Source: Bifidobacterium longum subsp. infantis ATCC 15697 = JCM 1222 = DSM 20088 (lineage in GTDB: Bacteria > Actinomycetota > Actinomycetes > Actinomycetales > Bifidobacteriaceae). Taken from it: a stretch of DNA of 64,000 nt. Shown here one piece after another: positions 1 to 9,728 of this stretch (its first letter is position 1; every line of letters starts with the position of its first letter). The stretch covers positions 620,001 through 684,000 of the forward strand of contig NC_017219.1 in the NCBI RefSeq assembly GCF_000269965.1. Reading direction: 5' to 3'. The position numbers were made by a program, and so were the translations under genes. The notes under the pieces are model-generated. The model was not told the origin of the DNA. It searched no databases and saw only the letters and a list, made by a program, of their open reading frames with translations.

Positions 1-1620
1 GAGCAGACCAGCATGCTGAGCTACCTCGTCACCTCGATCCTGCCGTTCATCATCTTCTTCGCCCTGTTCTGGTGGCTGATGAGCCGGATGGGCGGCGCCG
101 GCGGCATGCTCGGCATGGGCGGCAGGAAGAACAGCGGCAAACTGCTCGACGGGCAGACCCCCACCACCAAGTTCGCCGATGTGGCCGGTGAAGACGAGGC
201 CGTGGCCGAAGTCGAGGAGATCAAGGACTTCCTCAAGGATCCGTCCAAGTACAAGGCGCTGGGTGCGCGCATTCCGCGCGGCGTGCTGCTGTACGGCCCT
301 CCCGGCACCGGTAAGACGTTGCTGGCCCGAGCCATCGCAGGCGAGGCCGGCGTGCCGTTCTACTCGATGGCCGGCTCCGACTTCGTCGAAATGTTCGTGG
401 GTCTCGGTGCCTCCCGTGTGCGCGACCTGTTCGATGAGGCCAAGAAGAACGCCCCCGCCATCATCTTCATCGACGAGATCGATGCTGTGGGCCGCAAGCG
501 CGGTTCCGGCATGGGCGGTGGCCACGACGAACGCGAACAGACGCTGAACCAGCTGCTCGTCGAGATGGACGGCTTCGACAACGACACCAACCTCATCATC
601 ATCGCCGCCACCAACCGTCCCGATGTGCTCGACCCCGCCCTGCTGCGTCCGGGCCGATTCGACCGGCAGGTGGGCGTGGCGGCCCCCGATCTGGAAGGCC
701 GTGAGGCGATCCTGAGGGTGCATGCCAAGGGCAAGCCGTTCGTGCCGGACGTCGACCTGCACATGGTCGCCGTGCGCACGCCGGGCTTCACCGGTGCCGA
801 TCTGGCCAACGTGCTCAACGAAGCCGCCCTGCTGTGCGCCCGTGCCGGTGCCCAGTTGATTGACAACCGCGCCATCGACGAGGCCATCGACCGTGTTCAG
901 GCCGGACCGAAGCGCAAGTCCAAGGGCATGGCTCTGGAAGAGCTGCGCAACACCGCATACCACGAGGGTGGTCATGCGCTGGTGGCCGCCGCCCTGAACA
1001 ACACCGATCCGGTGACCAAGGTGACGATTCTGCCGCGAGGCCGCGCCCTCGGCTACACCGCCGTCATGCCGACCTCCGACCGCTACTCGCAGTCGCGCAA
1101 CCAGCTGCTCGACCAGATGGCCTACGCGATGGGCGGTCGCACCGCCGAGGAAATCGTCTTCCATGACCCGACCACCGGTGCCTCGAACGATATCGAGAAG
1201 GCTACGAGCATCGCCCGTACGATGGTGATCGAATACGGCTTCTCCGACAAGCTCGGCGCCATCAAGTGGGGTTCCGACGACGATCAGACCACCGTGATGG
1301 ACGGTCTGCAGCCGCGCAAATACTCCGACCGCACCGCCGAAGTGATTGATGACGAGGTGCTCAAGCTGGTGGAAACCGCCCACACCGAGGCGTGGACCAT
1401 CATCAACGACAACCGCGATATACTCGATGAGTTGGTCCGCCAGCTGCTGGTCAAGGAAACTCTGAACGAGAAGGAGCTTGCGGAGATCTTCGCGCCGATC
1501 AAGAAGGCGCCGGTCCGCCCGGTGTGGCTGTCCAACGACCGCCGCCCCGACTCGGACAAACCGCCGGTGGAGATTCCCGAAAGCCTCAAGCGCTCGGTCG
1601 GCATGAAGCCGGAAGAGTAG
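1..1620 (+). CDS. ftsH: ATP-dependent zinc metalloprotease FtsH (5' end outside window)
   Basis: Membrane-anchored AAA+ protease that extracts and degrades misfolded membrane proteins and some soluble regulators. The reading frame is open at base 1, so the N-terminus lies upstream. From the first visible Met (base 13) there is one hydrophobic segment (residues 4-22), an AAA module with Walker A GPPGTGKT (95-102), Walker B IIFIDEID and an arginine-finger region, and the zinc protease motif HEGGH (317-321). The usual periplasmic N-terminal domain is missing only because of the window edge. It lies directly upstream of the folate genes, a standard actinobacterial arrangement. The assignment is secure. 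Confidence 0.97.
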   Translation, partial: EQTSMLSYLVTSILPFIIFFALFWWLMSRMGGAGGMLGMGGRKNSGKLLDGQTPTTKFADVAGEDEAVAEVEEIKDFLKDPSKYKALGARIPRGVLLYGPPGTGKTLLARAIAGEAGVPFYSMAGSDFVEMFVGLGASRVRDLFDEAKKNAPAIIFIDEIDAVGRKRGSGMGGGHDEREQTLNQLLVEMDGFDNDTNLIIIAATNRPDVLDPALLRPGRFDRQVGVAAPDLEGREAILRVHAKGKPFVPDVDLHMVAVRTPGFTGADLANVLNEAALLCARAGAQLIDNRAIDEAIDRVQAGPKRKSKGMALEELRNTAYHEGGHALVAAALNNTDPVTKVTILPRGRALGYTAVMPTSDRYSQSRNQLLDQMAYAMGGRTAEEIVFHDPTTGASNDIEKATSIARTMVIEYGFSDKLGAIKWGSDDDQTTVMDGLQPRKYSDRTAEVIDDEVLKLVETAHTEAWTIINDNRDILDELVRQLLVKETLNEKELAEIFAPIKKAPVRPVWLSNDRRPDSDKPPVEIPESLKRSVGMKPEE

Positions 1621-1730
1621 ACACGATGACGATTCGGCCCGACCTGTCCATGTGGTTTCTCACGTACGCAGGCCGGGCCGACGTCGTTGTGGACAATGAC
1701 ATGGTGAACGAAACGATTGGGAGGGATCAG

Positions 1731-2312
1731 ATGAATGAAAACGGGAAGTCCTCATACGACGAGGAAGGCGTGCGCGAAGCCGTACGCCTGTTCCTGAAGT
1801 CGATTGGCGAGGATCCCGAGCGCGAGGGACTGGTGGAAACGCCTGACCGTATCGCCCGCGCGTGCCGCGAGCTGTTCGCCGGTCTGCAGGCTTCCCCGGC
1901 CGATGTGCTGGAGAAGCACTTCGACGTGGATACCGACGAGCTGGTGCTGGTCAAGGACATCGAACTGTATTCGGTGTGCGAGCATCACCTGCTGCCGTTC
2001 CATGGCGTGGCCCATGTGGGCTATATTCCCGCCAAGGACGGGGTGATGGGGCTGAGCAAGCTCGCCCGACTGGTCGAGGTGTATGCTCGCCGGCCGCAGG
2101 TGCAGGAGCGTTTGACCCAGCAGATCGCCGACGCGCTGGTCGAGTACGCGGGCGCACGTGGTGTGATTGTGGTGACCGAATGCGAGCACCTGTGCATGTC
2201 GATGCGCGGCATCAAGAAATCCTCCGCGCGCACGGTGACCTCTGCGGTGCGCGGCATGCTGCGCAATCCGGCCACCCGAGCCGAAGCCATGAGCTTGATT
2301 CTTGACAAGTGA
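1731..2312 (+). CDS. folE: GTP cyclohydrolase I
   Basis: Converts GTP to 7,8-dihydroneopterin triphosphate, the first step of folate synthesis, in the cytosol. From ATG 1731 the product is 193 aa, normal for the family. Zinc ligands are visible as Cys83 and His86 in CEHH and Cys155 in CEHLCM. The frame is open further upstream (ATG at 1626 and 1701), but 1731 has GGGAGG six bases upstream and removes an extension unlike the family. It sits about 110 bp after ftsH and is followed by folP and folBK in the same direction, probably as one unit. Confidence 0.95.
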   Translation: MNENGKSSYDEEGVREAVRLFLKSIGEDPEREGLVETPDRIARACRELFAGLQASPADVLEKHFDVDTDELVLVKDIELYSVCEHHLLPFHGVAHVGYIPAKDGVMGLSKLARLVEVYARRPQVQERLTQQIADALVEYAGARGVIVVTECEHLCMSMRGIKKSSARTVTSAVRGMLRNPATRAEAMSLILDK

Positions 2313-2322
2313 CGCAACCTAG

Positions 2323-2343
2323 GCTCCCCTCTCTGAGGGGAGC
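2323..2343. repeat. Short GC-rich palindrome, dispersed family copy 1
   Basis: Palindrome of the form GCTCCCCT-(n)-AGGGGAGC between folE and folP. The same core recurs at 3287, 5481, 41854 and 62881, always between genes. Confidence 0.6.
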
Positions 2344-2372
2344 GAAGGGAAACAACGAAGGGGAAATAACCT

Positions 2373-3248
2373 ATGACTGATTTGCAGGCGTTGCATGACA
2401 GTACGCGCACCATGGTGATGGGCGTGCTCAACATCACCGAGGACTCGTCCTCGGACGGCGGCCTGTGGCTGGACCCGGCCAAGGCGGCCCAACACGGGCG
2501 CGACATGATGGCCGCCGGCGCGGCCATCATCGACATCGGCGCCGAATCCACGCGCCCCGGCGCCAAGCGCGTGTCCGAGGCCGACGAACTGGCCCGCATC
2601 ACCGGTGCCGTCAAGACATTGATTCCGGCCGGTGCCATACTGTCCATCGACACCACGCGCGCATCCGTGGCCGCCGCTGCGCTGAGCGAGGGCGCCCAGA
2701 TCATCAACGACGTCTCCGGTGGCACGCTGGATGCCGAACTGCCGCATGTGGTCGCCGACCACGACTGCCTGTACATCGTGCAGCATTGGCGCGGTTGGCT
2801 CGCCGGCTCCAAGGGCGCGAACCCCGATCAAGACACCTCCGTCTACGAGCGCGGTGTATTGACCGACGTACACGACGAACTCATGCGCCAAGTCGACGGT
2901 GTGCTGGCCGCCGGCGTAAAGCCTGAGCGCATTATCATCGACCCGGGCCTGGGCTTCTCCAAGCCTGGCATCGAGCACAACCTGCCGCTGCTGACCGGAC
3001 TCGAGTCCTTCCGCGCCACTGGATATCCGGTGCTGATCGGCCAGTCCCGCAAACGCTTCATCTCGGCGATGCTTACCGAGGCGGGCGCTGCCGGTGCTGA
3101 TGGGCCGATCATGTCCCAGCGCGATGACGTGACCGCAGCCTTGTCCGCCCTGTCCGCCGAACATGGCGCATGGGCCGTGCGCGTACACGACGTGGCCAAA
3201 AGCCGCGCCGCCGTCATCGCCGGCAACACCTGGCGCGAATACGCATGA
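2373..3248 (+). CDS. folP: Dihydropteroate synthase
   Basis: Joins p-aminobenzoate to hydroxymethyl-dihydropterin diphosphate to give dihydropteroate; it is the sulfonamide target. The 291 aa product has the TIM-barrel signatures VLNITED near residue 15 and DIGAESTRPG near residue 54, and a C-terminal GQSRKRF motif for substrate binding. AAGGGGAAAT precedes ATG 2373. The first signature reads EDSSSDGG, where most family members have DSFSDGG. The Phe equivalent to E. coli Phe28 is therefore Ser, at a position known to affect sulfonamide binding. It lies between folE and folBK. Confidence 0.95.
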   Translation: MTDLQALHDSTRTMVMGVLNITEDSSSDGGLWLDPAKAAQHGRDMMAAGAAIIDIGAESTRPGAKRVSEADELARITGAVKTLIPAGAILSIDTTRASVAAAALSEGAQIINDVSGGTLDAELPHVVADHDCLYIVQHWRGWLAGSKGANPDQDTSVYERGVLTDVHDELMRQVDGVLAAGVKPERIIIDPGLGFSKPGIEHNLPLLTGLESFRATGYPVLIGQSRKRFISAMLTEAGAAGADGPIMSQRDDVTAALSALSAEHGAWAVRVHDVAKSRAAVIAGNTWREYA

Positions 3249-3286
3249 TCCCCCTGGCTCCCTGTTTTGGTTGCTTCTAGGCCTTG

Positions 3287-3308
3287 GCTCCCCTCGGGCG
3301 AGGGGAGC
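3287..3308. repeat. Short GC-rich palindrome, dispersed family copy 2
   Basis: GCTCCCCTC-GGGC-GAGGGGAGC hairpin between folP and folBK. It is followed by a companion half-unit GGCGACTGAGGGGAGC ending near 3334. A similar companion follows the copy at 5481. Confidence 0.6.
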
Positions 3309-3356
3309 TGGCGCCGAAGGCGACTGAGGGGAGCATTTGAGCAGAAAGCCTTACCA

Positions 3357-4769
3357 ATGGACACCATCACACTTACCGGCGTACATGCCAACGGCACCCA
3401 CGGTGTGCTCGCCTTCGAACACGAACGGCCACAAACCTTCGTCGTGGATGTCACCCTGCACCTTGATCTGGCCGCAGCCGGTCAATCCGACGATCTCAAC
3501 GACACCATCGATTACGGCCGTGTGGCCAAGGACATCACGGCTGTCATCGAAGGCCCTCATGTGGACCTGATCGAGCGTCTGGCCCAACGTATCGCGGACG
3601 AGATTCTTGCCGATGCGCCGGCCGTCGCCTCCATCGACGTCACCGTGCACAAGCCTCACGCACCCATCGTCGTGGCTTTTGCAGATGTATCGGTCTCCAT
3701 CTCGCGCGTGCGTGCCACCGATAATGGACGTACTGCTGAAGAGCATGCCATCCATAACGCGGTGGTGGCCTTGGGCGGCAATGTGGGCGAGGTGGAATCC
3801 ACCTTGCGAGCCGCCGTTCGGGAGATTGACGCGTTGCCTGGCACACAGGTGACTGGTATCTCACCGCTTTACCGCACGGCCGCGTGGGGCATGGCCGACG
3901 GTACGCCGGATTTCCTGAACGCCGTGGTGGAGCTTGAAACCACAATGGGCAGCCACGAATTGCTTGCCGCGTTGCAAAACATCGAAGCGAACCATGGACG
4001 AATTCGTGAGAATCATTGGGATTCCAGGCCGTTGGACTTGGACATTATCGACTTTGATGGCATCACCAGCGCGGATCCGGATCTGGCATTGCCCCATCCG
4101 CGTGCTTGGCAGCGTGCGTTTGTGCTGGCTCCTTGGTTGGCATTGAATCCGAACGCCAAACTCGCCGGAGCCCATGAGGGGCCTGTAGCCGATTTGCTGG
4201 CCACCGCGCCGGACCGTAACGCCGTGCAGCTCGAGAGCGAAGACTGGATGCTCGGCGGGCATGCAGTCAAGCAAGAATCCGCGTCGGAGTCGGCACCCGT
4301 CTCACGCAAGGCGATTATTTCGCTGGATTCCACCTCGCAGGATGCCGAACGGCTGTTCCGTGAAACCATCGTTTCCATCGACAGTGTTCCTGGCAATCAG
4401 GTACAGGGCATTTCGCCGCTCTACCATGTCAGCCATTTCGACGGCCCGGACGCGATGAGCGCGGTCATCCAAATCGAAACCAAGTTGCCGCCCGCCGACC
4501 TGATTGCCGTATTGGGCAGCATCGAAAGCGTTCATGATCTGGCAGTCGACCTTGACCTTGTTGACATGGAGGGCGTGACTTCCGACGAGCCCAACTGCAG
4601 CATTCCTTGGCCGTCGGCCCGTAACCATGCGTCGGTATTGGCACCTTGGCTGGATATGGACCCGAATGCTACTCTGGGCGGCGACCCGGTGGCCTTCCTT
4701 TTGGCCATGGCACCGGATGCCGGACAGGTCGGATTGCTATCGGACAACTGGATACTGTCGAACAGTTGA
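3357..4769 (+). CDS. folBK: Bifunctional dihydroneopterin aldolase / HPPK with an extra degenerate HPPK domain
   Basis: FolB splits dihydroneopterin to hydroxymethyl-dihydropterin and FolK pyrophosphorylates it, the two steps before FolP. ATG 3357 is used because family homology begins there (MDTITLTGVHANGTHGV); the upstream in-frame extension runs through a repeat. Residues 1-118 are FolB. Residues 133-300 are HPPK with LGGNVGE, the GISPLYRTAAW loop and RPLDLDIIDFDG (224-235). Residues 318-470 form a second HPPK-like copy. It shares VPGNQVQGISPLYHVSHFDG, DLDLVDMEGVTSDEP and VLAPWLDMDPNATLGG, but has lost the GGN loop and the Arg-rich segment before DLD. It is probably catalytically dead. Confidence 0.93.
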   Translation: MDTITLTGVHANGTHGVLAFEHERPQTFVVDVTLHLDLAAAGQSDDLNDTIDYGRVAKDITAVIEGPHVDLIERLAQRIADEILADAPAVASIDVTVHKPHAPIVVAFADVSVSISRVRATDNGRTAEEHAIHNAVVALGGNVGEVESTLRAAVREIDALPGTQVTGISPLYRTAAWGMADGTPDFLNAVVELETTMGSHELLAALQNIEANHGRIRENHWDSRPLDLDIIDFDGITSADPDLALPHPRAWQRAFVLAPWLALNPNAKLAGAHEGPVADLLATAPDRNAVQLESEDWMLGGHAVKQESASESAPVSRKAIISLDSTSQDAERLFRETIVSIDSVPGNQVQGISPLYHVSHFDGPDAMSAVIQIETKLPPADLIAVLGSIESVHDLAVDLDLVDMEGVTSDEPNCSIPWPSARNHASVLAPWLDMDPNATLGGDPVAFLLAMAPDAGQVGLLSDNWILSNS

Positions 4770-4943
4770 ACTGATGGCAGAACCAGTTACGAACGGTAGG
4801 CTAGAAACCAGACGGTGACGGACCGGTATCTGACCTCGAACAGCCGGGCACGGCAGTGACGAAAACCAAATCAAGATGAGCAGCCCAGGAGCGAGGGCCG
4901 TTCGCAAACAGCAAACAGCAACGCAACGATAAGGAGGCCGGAC

Positions 4944-5471
4944 ATGAAAACACGGCGAACAGCATGGTGGCAGTATATGATCGGTGCCGTGCTGGGCCTG
5001 TTGGCGGGTATCGGTCTGGCCTCCTACGGCGAAAGCTCGGGACTGTCACTGATTGGTGCGCCTCGGATTGTGACCGGATTGCTGGCCGTGCTGGGCGTTA
5101 TCGTGCTGATCTTGGCCCTGCAAGTGCATAAATACGCGAATACCGACCCCAAGAAGCGTCCGCATAGCTTCATCAATCCCACTATCGCGGTGTATACGCT
5201 GGTGCTGTCTAAGGCACTGGGATTGGCGGGCGCAACGCTTGCCGGCTGGTATGGCGGTCAGATTGTGATGAGCCTGAGCCATATTGAGGCGGATTTTTAT
5301 GCACACGCCGTCACCGAGTGCGCAATCGCGGCCGTGGTGTGCATCGCCGACATGATCATCGGCATTATCGGCGAATGGTTGTGCCAGCTACCGCCGAACG
5401 AAGGCCCCGAAAACCCGAAAATCAAGGAAGCCAAGCGCCGTAGCGACATAGCCCAGGCCTACAAAAGATAA
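4944..5471 (+). CDS. DUF3180 family membrane protein
   Basis: Small integral membrane protein of 175 aa found next to folate genes in many actinobacteria; its function is not known. About four hydrophobic segments are visible: residues ~10-27, ~35-53, ~75-100 and ~125-145. The C-terminal tail is charged and Lys-rich. AAGGAGG lies upstream of ATG 4944. The position after folBK in the same orientation matches the usual DUF3180 context, which together with the transmembrane pattern supports the family call. The 174 bp gap from folBK holds no other gene. Confidence 0.8.
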   Translation: MKTRRTAWWQYMIGAVLGLLAGIGLASYGESSGLSLIGAPRIVTGLLAVLGVIVLILALQVHKYANTDPKKRPHSFINPTIAVYTLVLSKALGLAGATLAGWYGGQIVMSLSHIEADFYAHAVTECAIAAVVCIADMIIGIIGEWLCQLPPNEGPENPKIKEAKRRSDIAQAYKR

Positions 5472-5480
5472 TCCGTGATA

Positions 5481-5502
5481 AGCCCCCTCTGACGAGGGGG
5501 CT
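5481..5502. repeat. Short GC-rich palindrome, dispersed family copy 3
   Basis: AGCCCCCTCTGACGAGGGGGCT lies between the convergent DUF3180 gene and tesB. It is followed by GTAGGCGTAGCCGACTGGGGG, which resembles the companion half-unit of the copy at 3287. It could act as a bidirectional terminator. Confidence 0.6.
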
Positions 5503-5566
5503 GTAGGCGTAGCCGACTGGGGGAGAGAAGAAGAAAAAACCACACCATCGGCCAAGCCGATTCCCA

Positions 5567-6472
5567 CTATTCCTGCGGCACGCGAACCATAGCTTCCTGA
5601 GCGATGGCCGCCACCAAGTCGCCATTCTGCGCATACACTTTGGCGATGCCGAGTCCGCGCCCGTGCGCGGCGATAGGCGTATCCTGCACATACAAATGCC
5701 ATTCGTTGATATCGATATCCTGATACCACCACATCGAATGGTCGATGGACGCATAGGAAATGCCCGGTGTGGAAATCGACAGTCCGGCGCGGCGCAGCAC
5801 CGGTTCCATCATCACCTGATCGCAGCCGAGTGCCAGCATCGCACGATGCATGACCTGCGGCACATCGACGTGGCCATCGGCCTTCATCCACACCATCTGC
5901 TTGCCGGAATCATGCTCGGCGGAATCCTTGTCCGCGCGCAGCATCACGGTCGGCGTCACGTGGCGGATATCGAACGGCGATTTCTCGGCATAGTAATTGG
6001 CGAACGGCGACTGTGCGGCATACGGGCGCATGAGCTCCTTGGCGGAAGTCAACGTTTCGGGATCGGGCAGGTTTTCCGGCATCGGATCGGCAAATTCCAC
6101 ACCCTCCTGACCGGTCTCCTGGAAGGAGGCGATGGCCGTGAGAATCGACCCCTCGGCTTGGGTGACGTTGACCCGACGAGCGGAGAACGAGCGGCCGTCG
6201 CGAAGGTTCTCGACGTCAAACAGCAGGTCTTGACGAATATCGCCGGCGGCAATGAAATAGCCATGTACCGAATGCGGCAGGCGTGAAGGGCCTACTGTTT
6301 TGGACGCGGCGATCACCGACTGGGCGATGACCTGGCCACCGTAGACGCGGCCAGTGGGGAAGTACATACTCTCGCCATTGATGTATGTGTGATTGCGGTA
6401 AGCGGAAGGCTCGCCCAACTTCAGCACCTTCACCAGATGGTCCAATGGAGTTACGGTGGTTGCCTGAGCCAT
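5567..6472 (-). CDS. tesB: Acyl-CoA thioesterase II (TesB-type double hotdog)
   Basis: Hydrolyses medium- and long-chain acyl-CoA to free fatty acid and CoA in the cytosol. The 301 aa product (start MAQATTVTPLD) matches the usual ~290 aa length. The N-terminal hotdog contains RVYGGQVIAQS and VHGYFIAAGD. The C-terminal hotdog contains DHSMWWYQDIDINEW and GRGLGIAKVYAQNGDLVA, family hallmarks. The start at 6472 has GAGGAA nearby; an in-frame extension to 6526 lacks family similarity. It is convergent with DUF3180 and stands alone. The 322 bp upstream (6473-6794) hold GTTGCCG-type short repeats and the ettA terminator but no gene. Confidence 0.9.
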   Translation of the reverse strand: MAQATTVTPLDHLVKVLKLGEPSAYRNHTYINGESMYFPTGRVYGGQVIAQSVIAASKTVGPSRLPHSVHGYFIAAGDIRQDLLFDVENLRDGRSFSARRVNVTQAEGSILTAIASFQETGQEGVEFADPMPENLPDPETLTSAKELMRPYAAQSPFANYYAEKSPFDIRHVTPTVMLRADKDSAEHDSGKQMVWMKADGHVDVPQVMHRAMLALGCDQVMMEPVLRRAGLSISTPGISYASIDHSMWWYQDIDINEWHLYVQDTPIAAHGRGLGIAKVYAQNGDLVAAIAQEAMVRVPQE

Positions 6473-6729
6473 GGCGTTCCTCGATTCCTGTTCTGCTGTG
6501 TTCGATATTCGGTTATCGTATTCCAACCTATGGTTGGCAGTCTATCCGGTGGGGGTTAAGAGTTCCGGGAGCGAAATGTAACGAGACTGTTTGGAAGGTA
6601 AACGGTTGGTTATGCGGTGCGTTGCCGCTACGTTGCTGCTGCACTGCCGGTGTGTTGCCGGTGCGTTGCCGTAGGTGACTGTGGGATTTTATGGGATGCG
6701 GGGCGGGGCAGTCATGGGGCAATTATGGG

Positions 6730-6754
6730 AAAGCCGCCCCTGAGGGACGGCTTT
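6730..6754 (-). terminator. Hairpin downstream of ettA
   Basis: AAAGCCG and CGGCTTT arms about 40 bp after the ettA stop on the minus strand, with a short T run. It is a plausible but not strong intrinsic terminator. Confidence 0.55.
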
Positions 6755-6794
6755 CGACGTATAAAGCGTGTTGTGGCACTAATGCCGGCGTATC

Positions 6795-8474
<1,680 letters not shown>

Positions 8475-8778
8475 ATAAGTGTCTTATCCTGTCTTATCGT
8501 TGCAATTTCAACGTTTTGCCGGGCTTGGATTCCGTGATGACACACTGTGGAACGATGCGTCCGGTTTCGGGGGGGGTTCCGAACGACCCGTTTGATGCCG
8601 CCCGTCCCTGGATTTCCGTGTCATCGCGGCGCCTCGGTCCCAAGCAAAAGCACCTTGTGGATTATCCCATATCCCATCGTCATACCGCAACGGGGGATCT
8701 CCTGTAAGTACATTTGGTGGCAGTTTGGTCATGCGGCGAGTCTGCGTCGCAATATCTTCGGATAATTCTGTCTGAACG
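8475..8778. other. Upstream region of ettA, no recognisable gene
   Basis: About 300 bp between the ettA start and the DUF3800 remnant. A minus-strand frame runs through it (to 8508) as a continuation of the DUF3800 fragment, but the amino-acid sequence is low-complexity and not family-like. Nothing else is supported here. Confidence 0.5.
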
Positions 8779-9090
8779 TGCGCCGGTCGCCGCATCTTGT
8801 GGTCGGTTTTGGCGCTTTCCCCGGCTTTGAATTTCAGTGCGGTCAGTTCGATGGTGCACATGAGGTCGGCGGTCTGCTCGAGATGATAATCCTTGGGGTC
8901 GGCCTTGCGATAGGCGACCGTCTCCTTGGCGAGCGTGTAGCTGACGGAGGCCTACAATGCGTTGGTGGCGACCTGCTGTCCGTTGTCATAGTGGATCTTG
9001 ATGGTGTCGTACGACTGAAACCGGTCGAGATGCGTCAGCAGGTAGTCAGCCAGGATAACGCCCGTCTTCTTGCGCAGATTCGGTTGTGGG
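8779..9090 (-). pseudogene. DUF3800 protein, C-terminal fragment
   Basis: Reading 9090 down to 8779 gives a peptide with LADYLLTHLDRFQSYDTIK, IHYDNGQQVATNAL, then an amber codon (TAG at 8954-8952), then YHLEQTADLMCTIELTALKF. The YDNGQ motif and the Q-x-ADL segment are characteristic of the C-terminal half of DUF3800 proteins. The matching N-terminal half lies 3.4 kb away at 12479-12826. The gene was split by IS256 and island material and then mutated. DUF3800 proteins have an RNase H-like fold of uncertain function; this copy is dead. Confidence 0.7.
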
Positions 9091-9156
9091 TTCCGATGAA
9101 AAGGACATGGCCCGGCTTTGGTACGATTTTCAGTCGCTTACACATGAAAACCGCGA
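9054..9156. repeat. ~100 bp direct repeat, left copy
   Basis: Nearly identical to 11999-12100: one extra G near 9115 and one A/G change near 9123, plus one mismatch near the start. Both copies end in AAAACCGCGA, but different parts of an IS256 transposase follow. The two copies bracket the AT-rich island. Confidence 0.85.
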
Positions 9157-9430
9157 ATCCGCCATGGCCAAGGCAGGGACGGTCGCGGGCGAAATGGAGG
9201 AACGCAAGCTCAGGGCGGCCGTGAACCGCCTGCGCGAGGGCGTCGGCGAGACCGCCGCCTGCCTCCTGCCGGGGTTCCCCGCGAACCATAGGATCAAGCT
9301 GCGCACGGACAACATGATCGAGCGATTGAACAAGGAGATCCGCCGGCGCACCCGGGTCGTGGGCGGCTTCCCCGACTCCAACAGCTGGCCAACAGCCAAT
9401 CTGCGCAAAGAAGCGGGCACTATCATTTAA
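9157..9430 (+). pseudogene. IS256-family transposase, C-terminal fragment
   Basis: Encodes the end of a Mutator/IS256 transposase: KLRAAVNRLREGVGETAAC, then LRTDNMIERLNKEIRRRTR and VVGGFPDSNS. The ERLN.EIRRRTRVVG block is diagnostic of the family. Everything before it (N-terminal and DDE core) is absent, and the extreme C-terminus is replaced by a short unrelated tail. The upstream frame comes from the direct repeat, not from the transposase. The N-terminal half of an IS256 transposase lies at 12119-12470. Confidence 0.8.
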
Positions 9431-9509
9431 CAAATGTGAAATACAAGTAACAATTTAAGGAATACCATTGCGGGGAATAATAACCAGCTAGGTGAAGAAA
9501 GGAGTTGTT

Positions 9510-9728
9510 ATGGTAGACGTCAAGTTACATGGTATTGCCGAAGGCCGTCTGGGAACTGGTTCAATGTGCTACGATTTGGCAAATGGTAACACAGTCGCAG
9601 ATGTTGTAAAGCATGTAGCTCTACAAGATGAAGGCCTGACAAGGACCCTAATTGATGAATCTAGACAAAAGCCTCGTCGACTTTGTCGAATCATGATTAA
9701 TTGTCCTTCTTGTGGAGCAGGTAAATGA
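9510..9728 (+). CDS. Small protein, possible MoaD/ThiS-like beta-grasp or peptide precursor, Cys-ended
   Basis: Seventy-two residues; function unknown. ATG 9510 follows AAAGGAG with a five-base gap; a GTG at 9492 is in frame but lies before that site. The N-terminal VDVKLHG strand and the NTVADVVKHV helix start resemble ThiS/MoaD sulfur carriers. The protein ends CPSCGAGK instead of GG and appears to lack the last strands. The stop overlaps the next start (ATGA at 9725), so it is translationally coupled to an MFS transporter and followed by a methyltransferase. Alternatives are a carrier protein, or a peptide whose Cys-rich tail is modified and exported. Base composition is AT-rich, unlike the core genome. 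Confidence 0.6.
   Translation: MVDVKLHGIAEGRLGTGSMCYDLANGNTVADVVKHVALQDEGLTRTLIDESRQKPRRLCRIMINCPSCGAGK

Noticed and set aside
1626..1730. Longer folE start at 1626 or 1701
   Set aside because: The extra residues are not family-like, and the strong GGGAGG site serves 1731.
8508..8778. Minus-strand frame as an independent gene
   Set aside because: It is the read-through continuation of the DUF3800 C-terminal fragment with Pro/Arg/Ser-rich non-family sequence.
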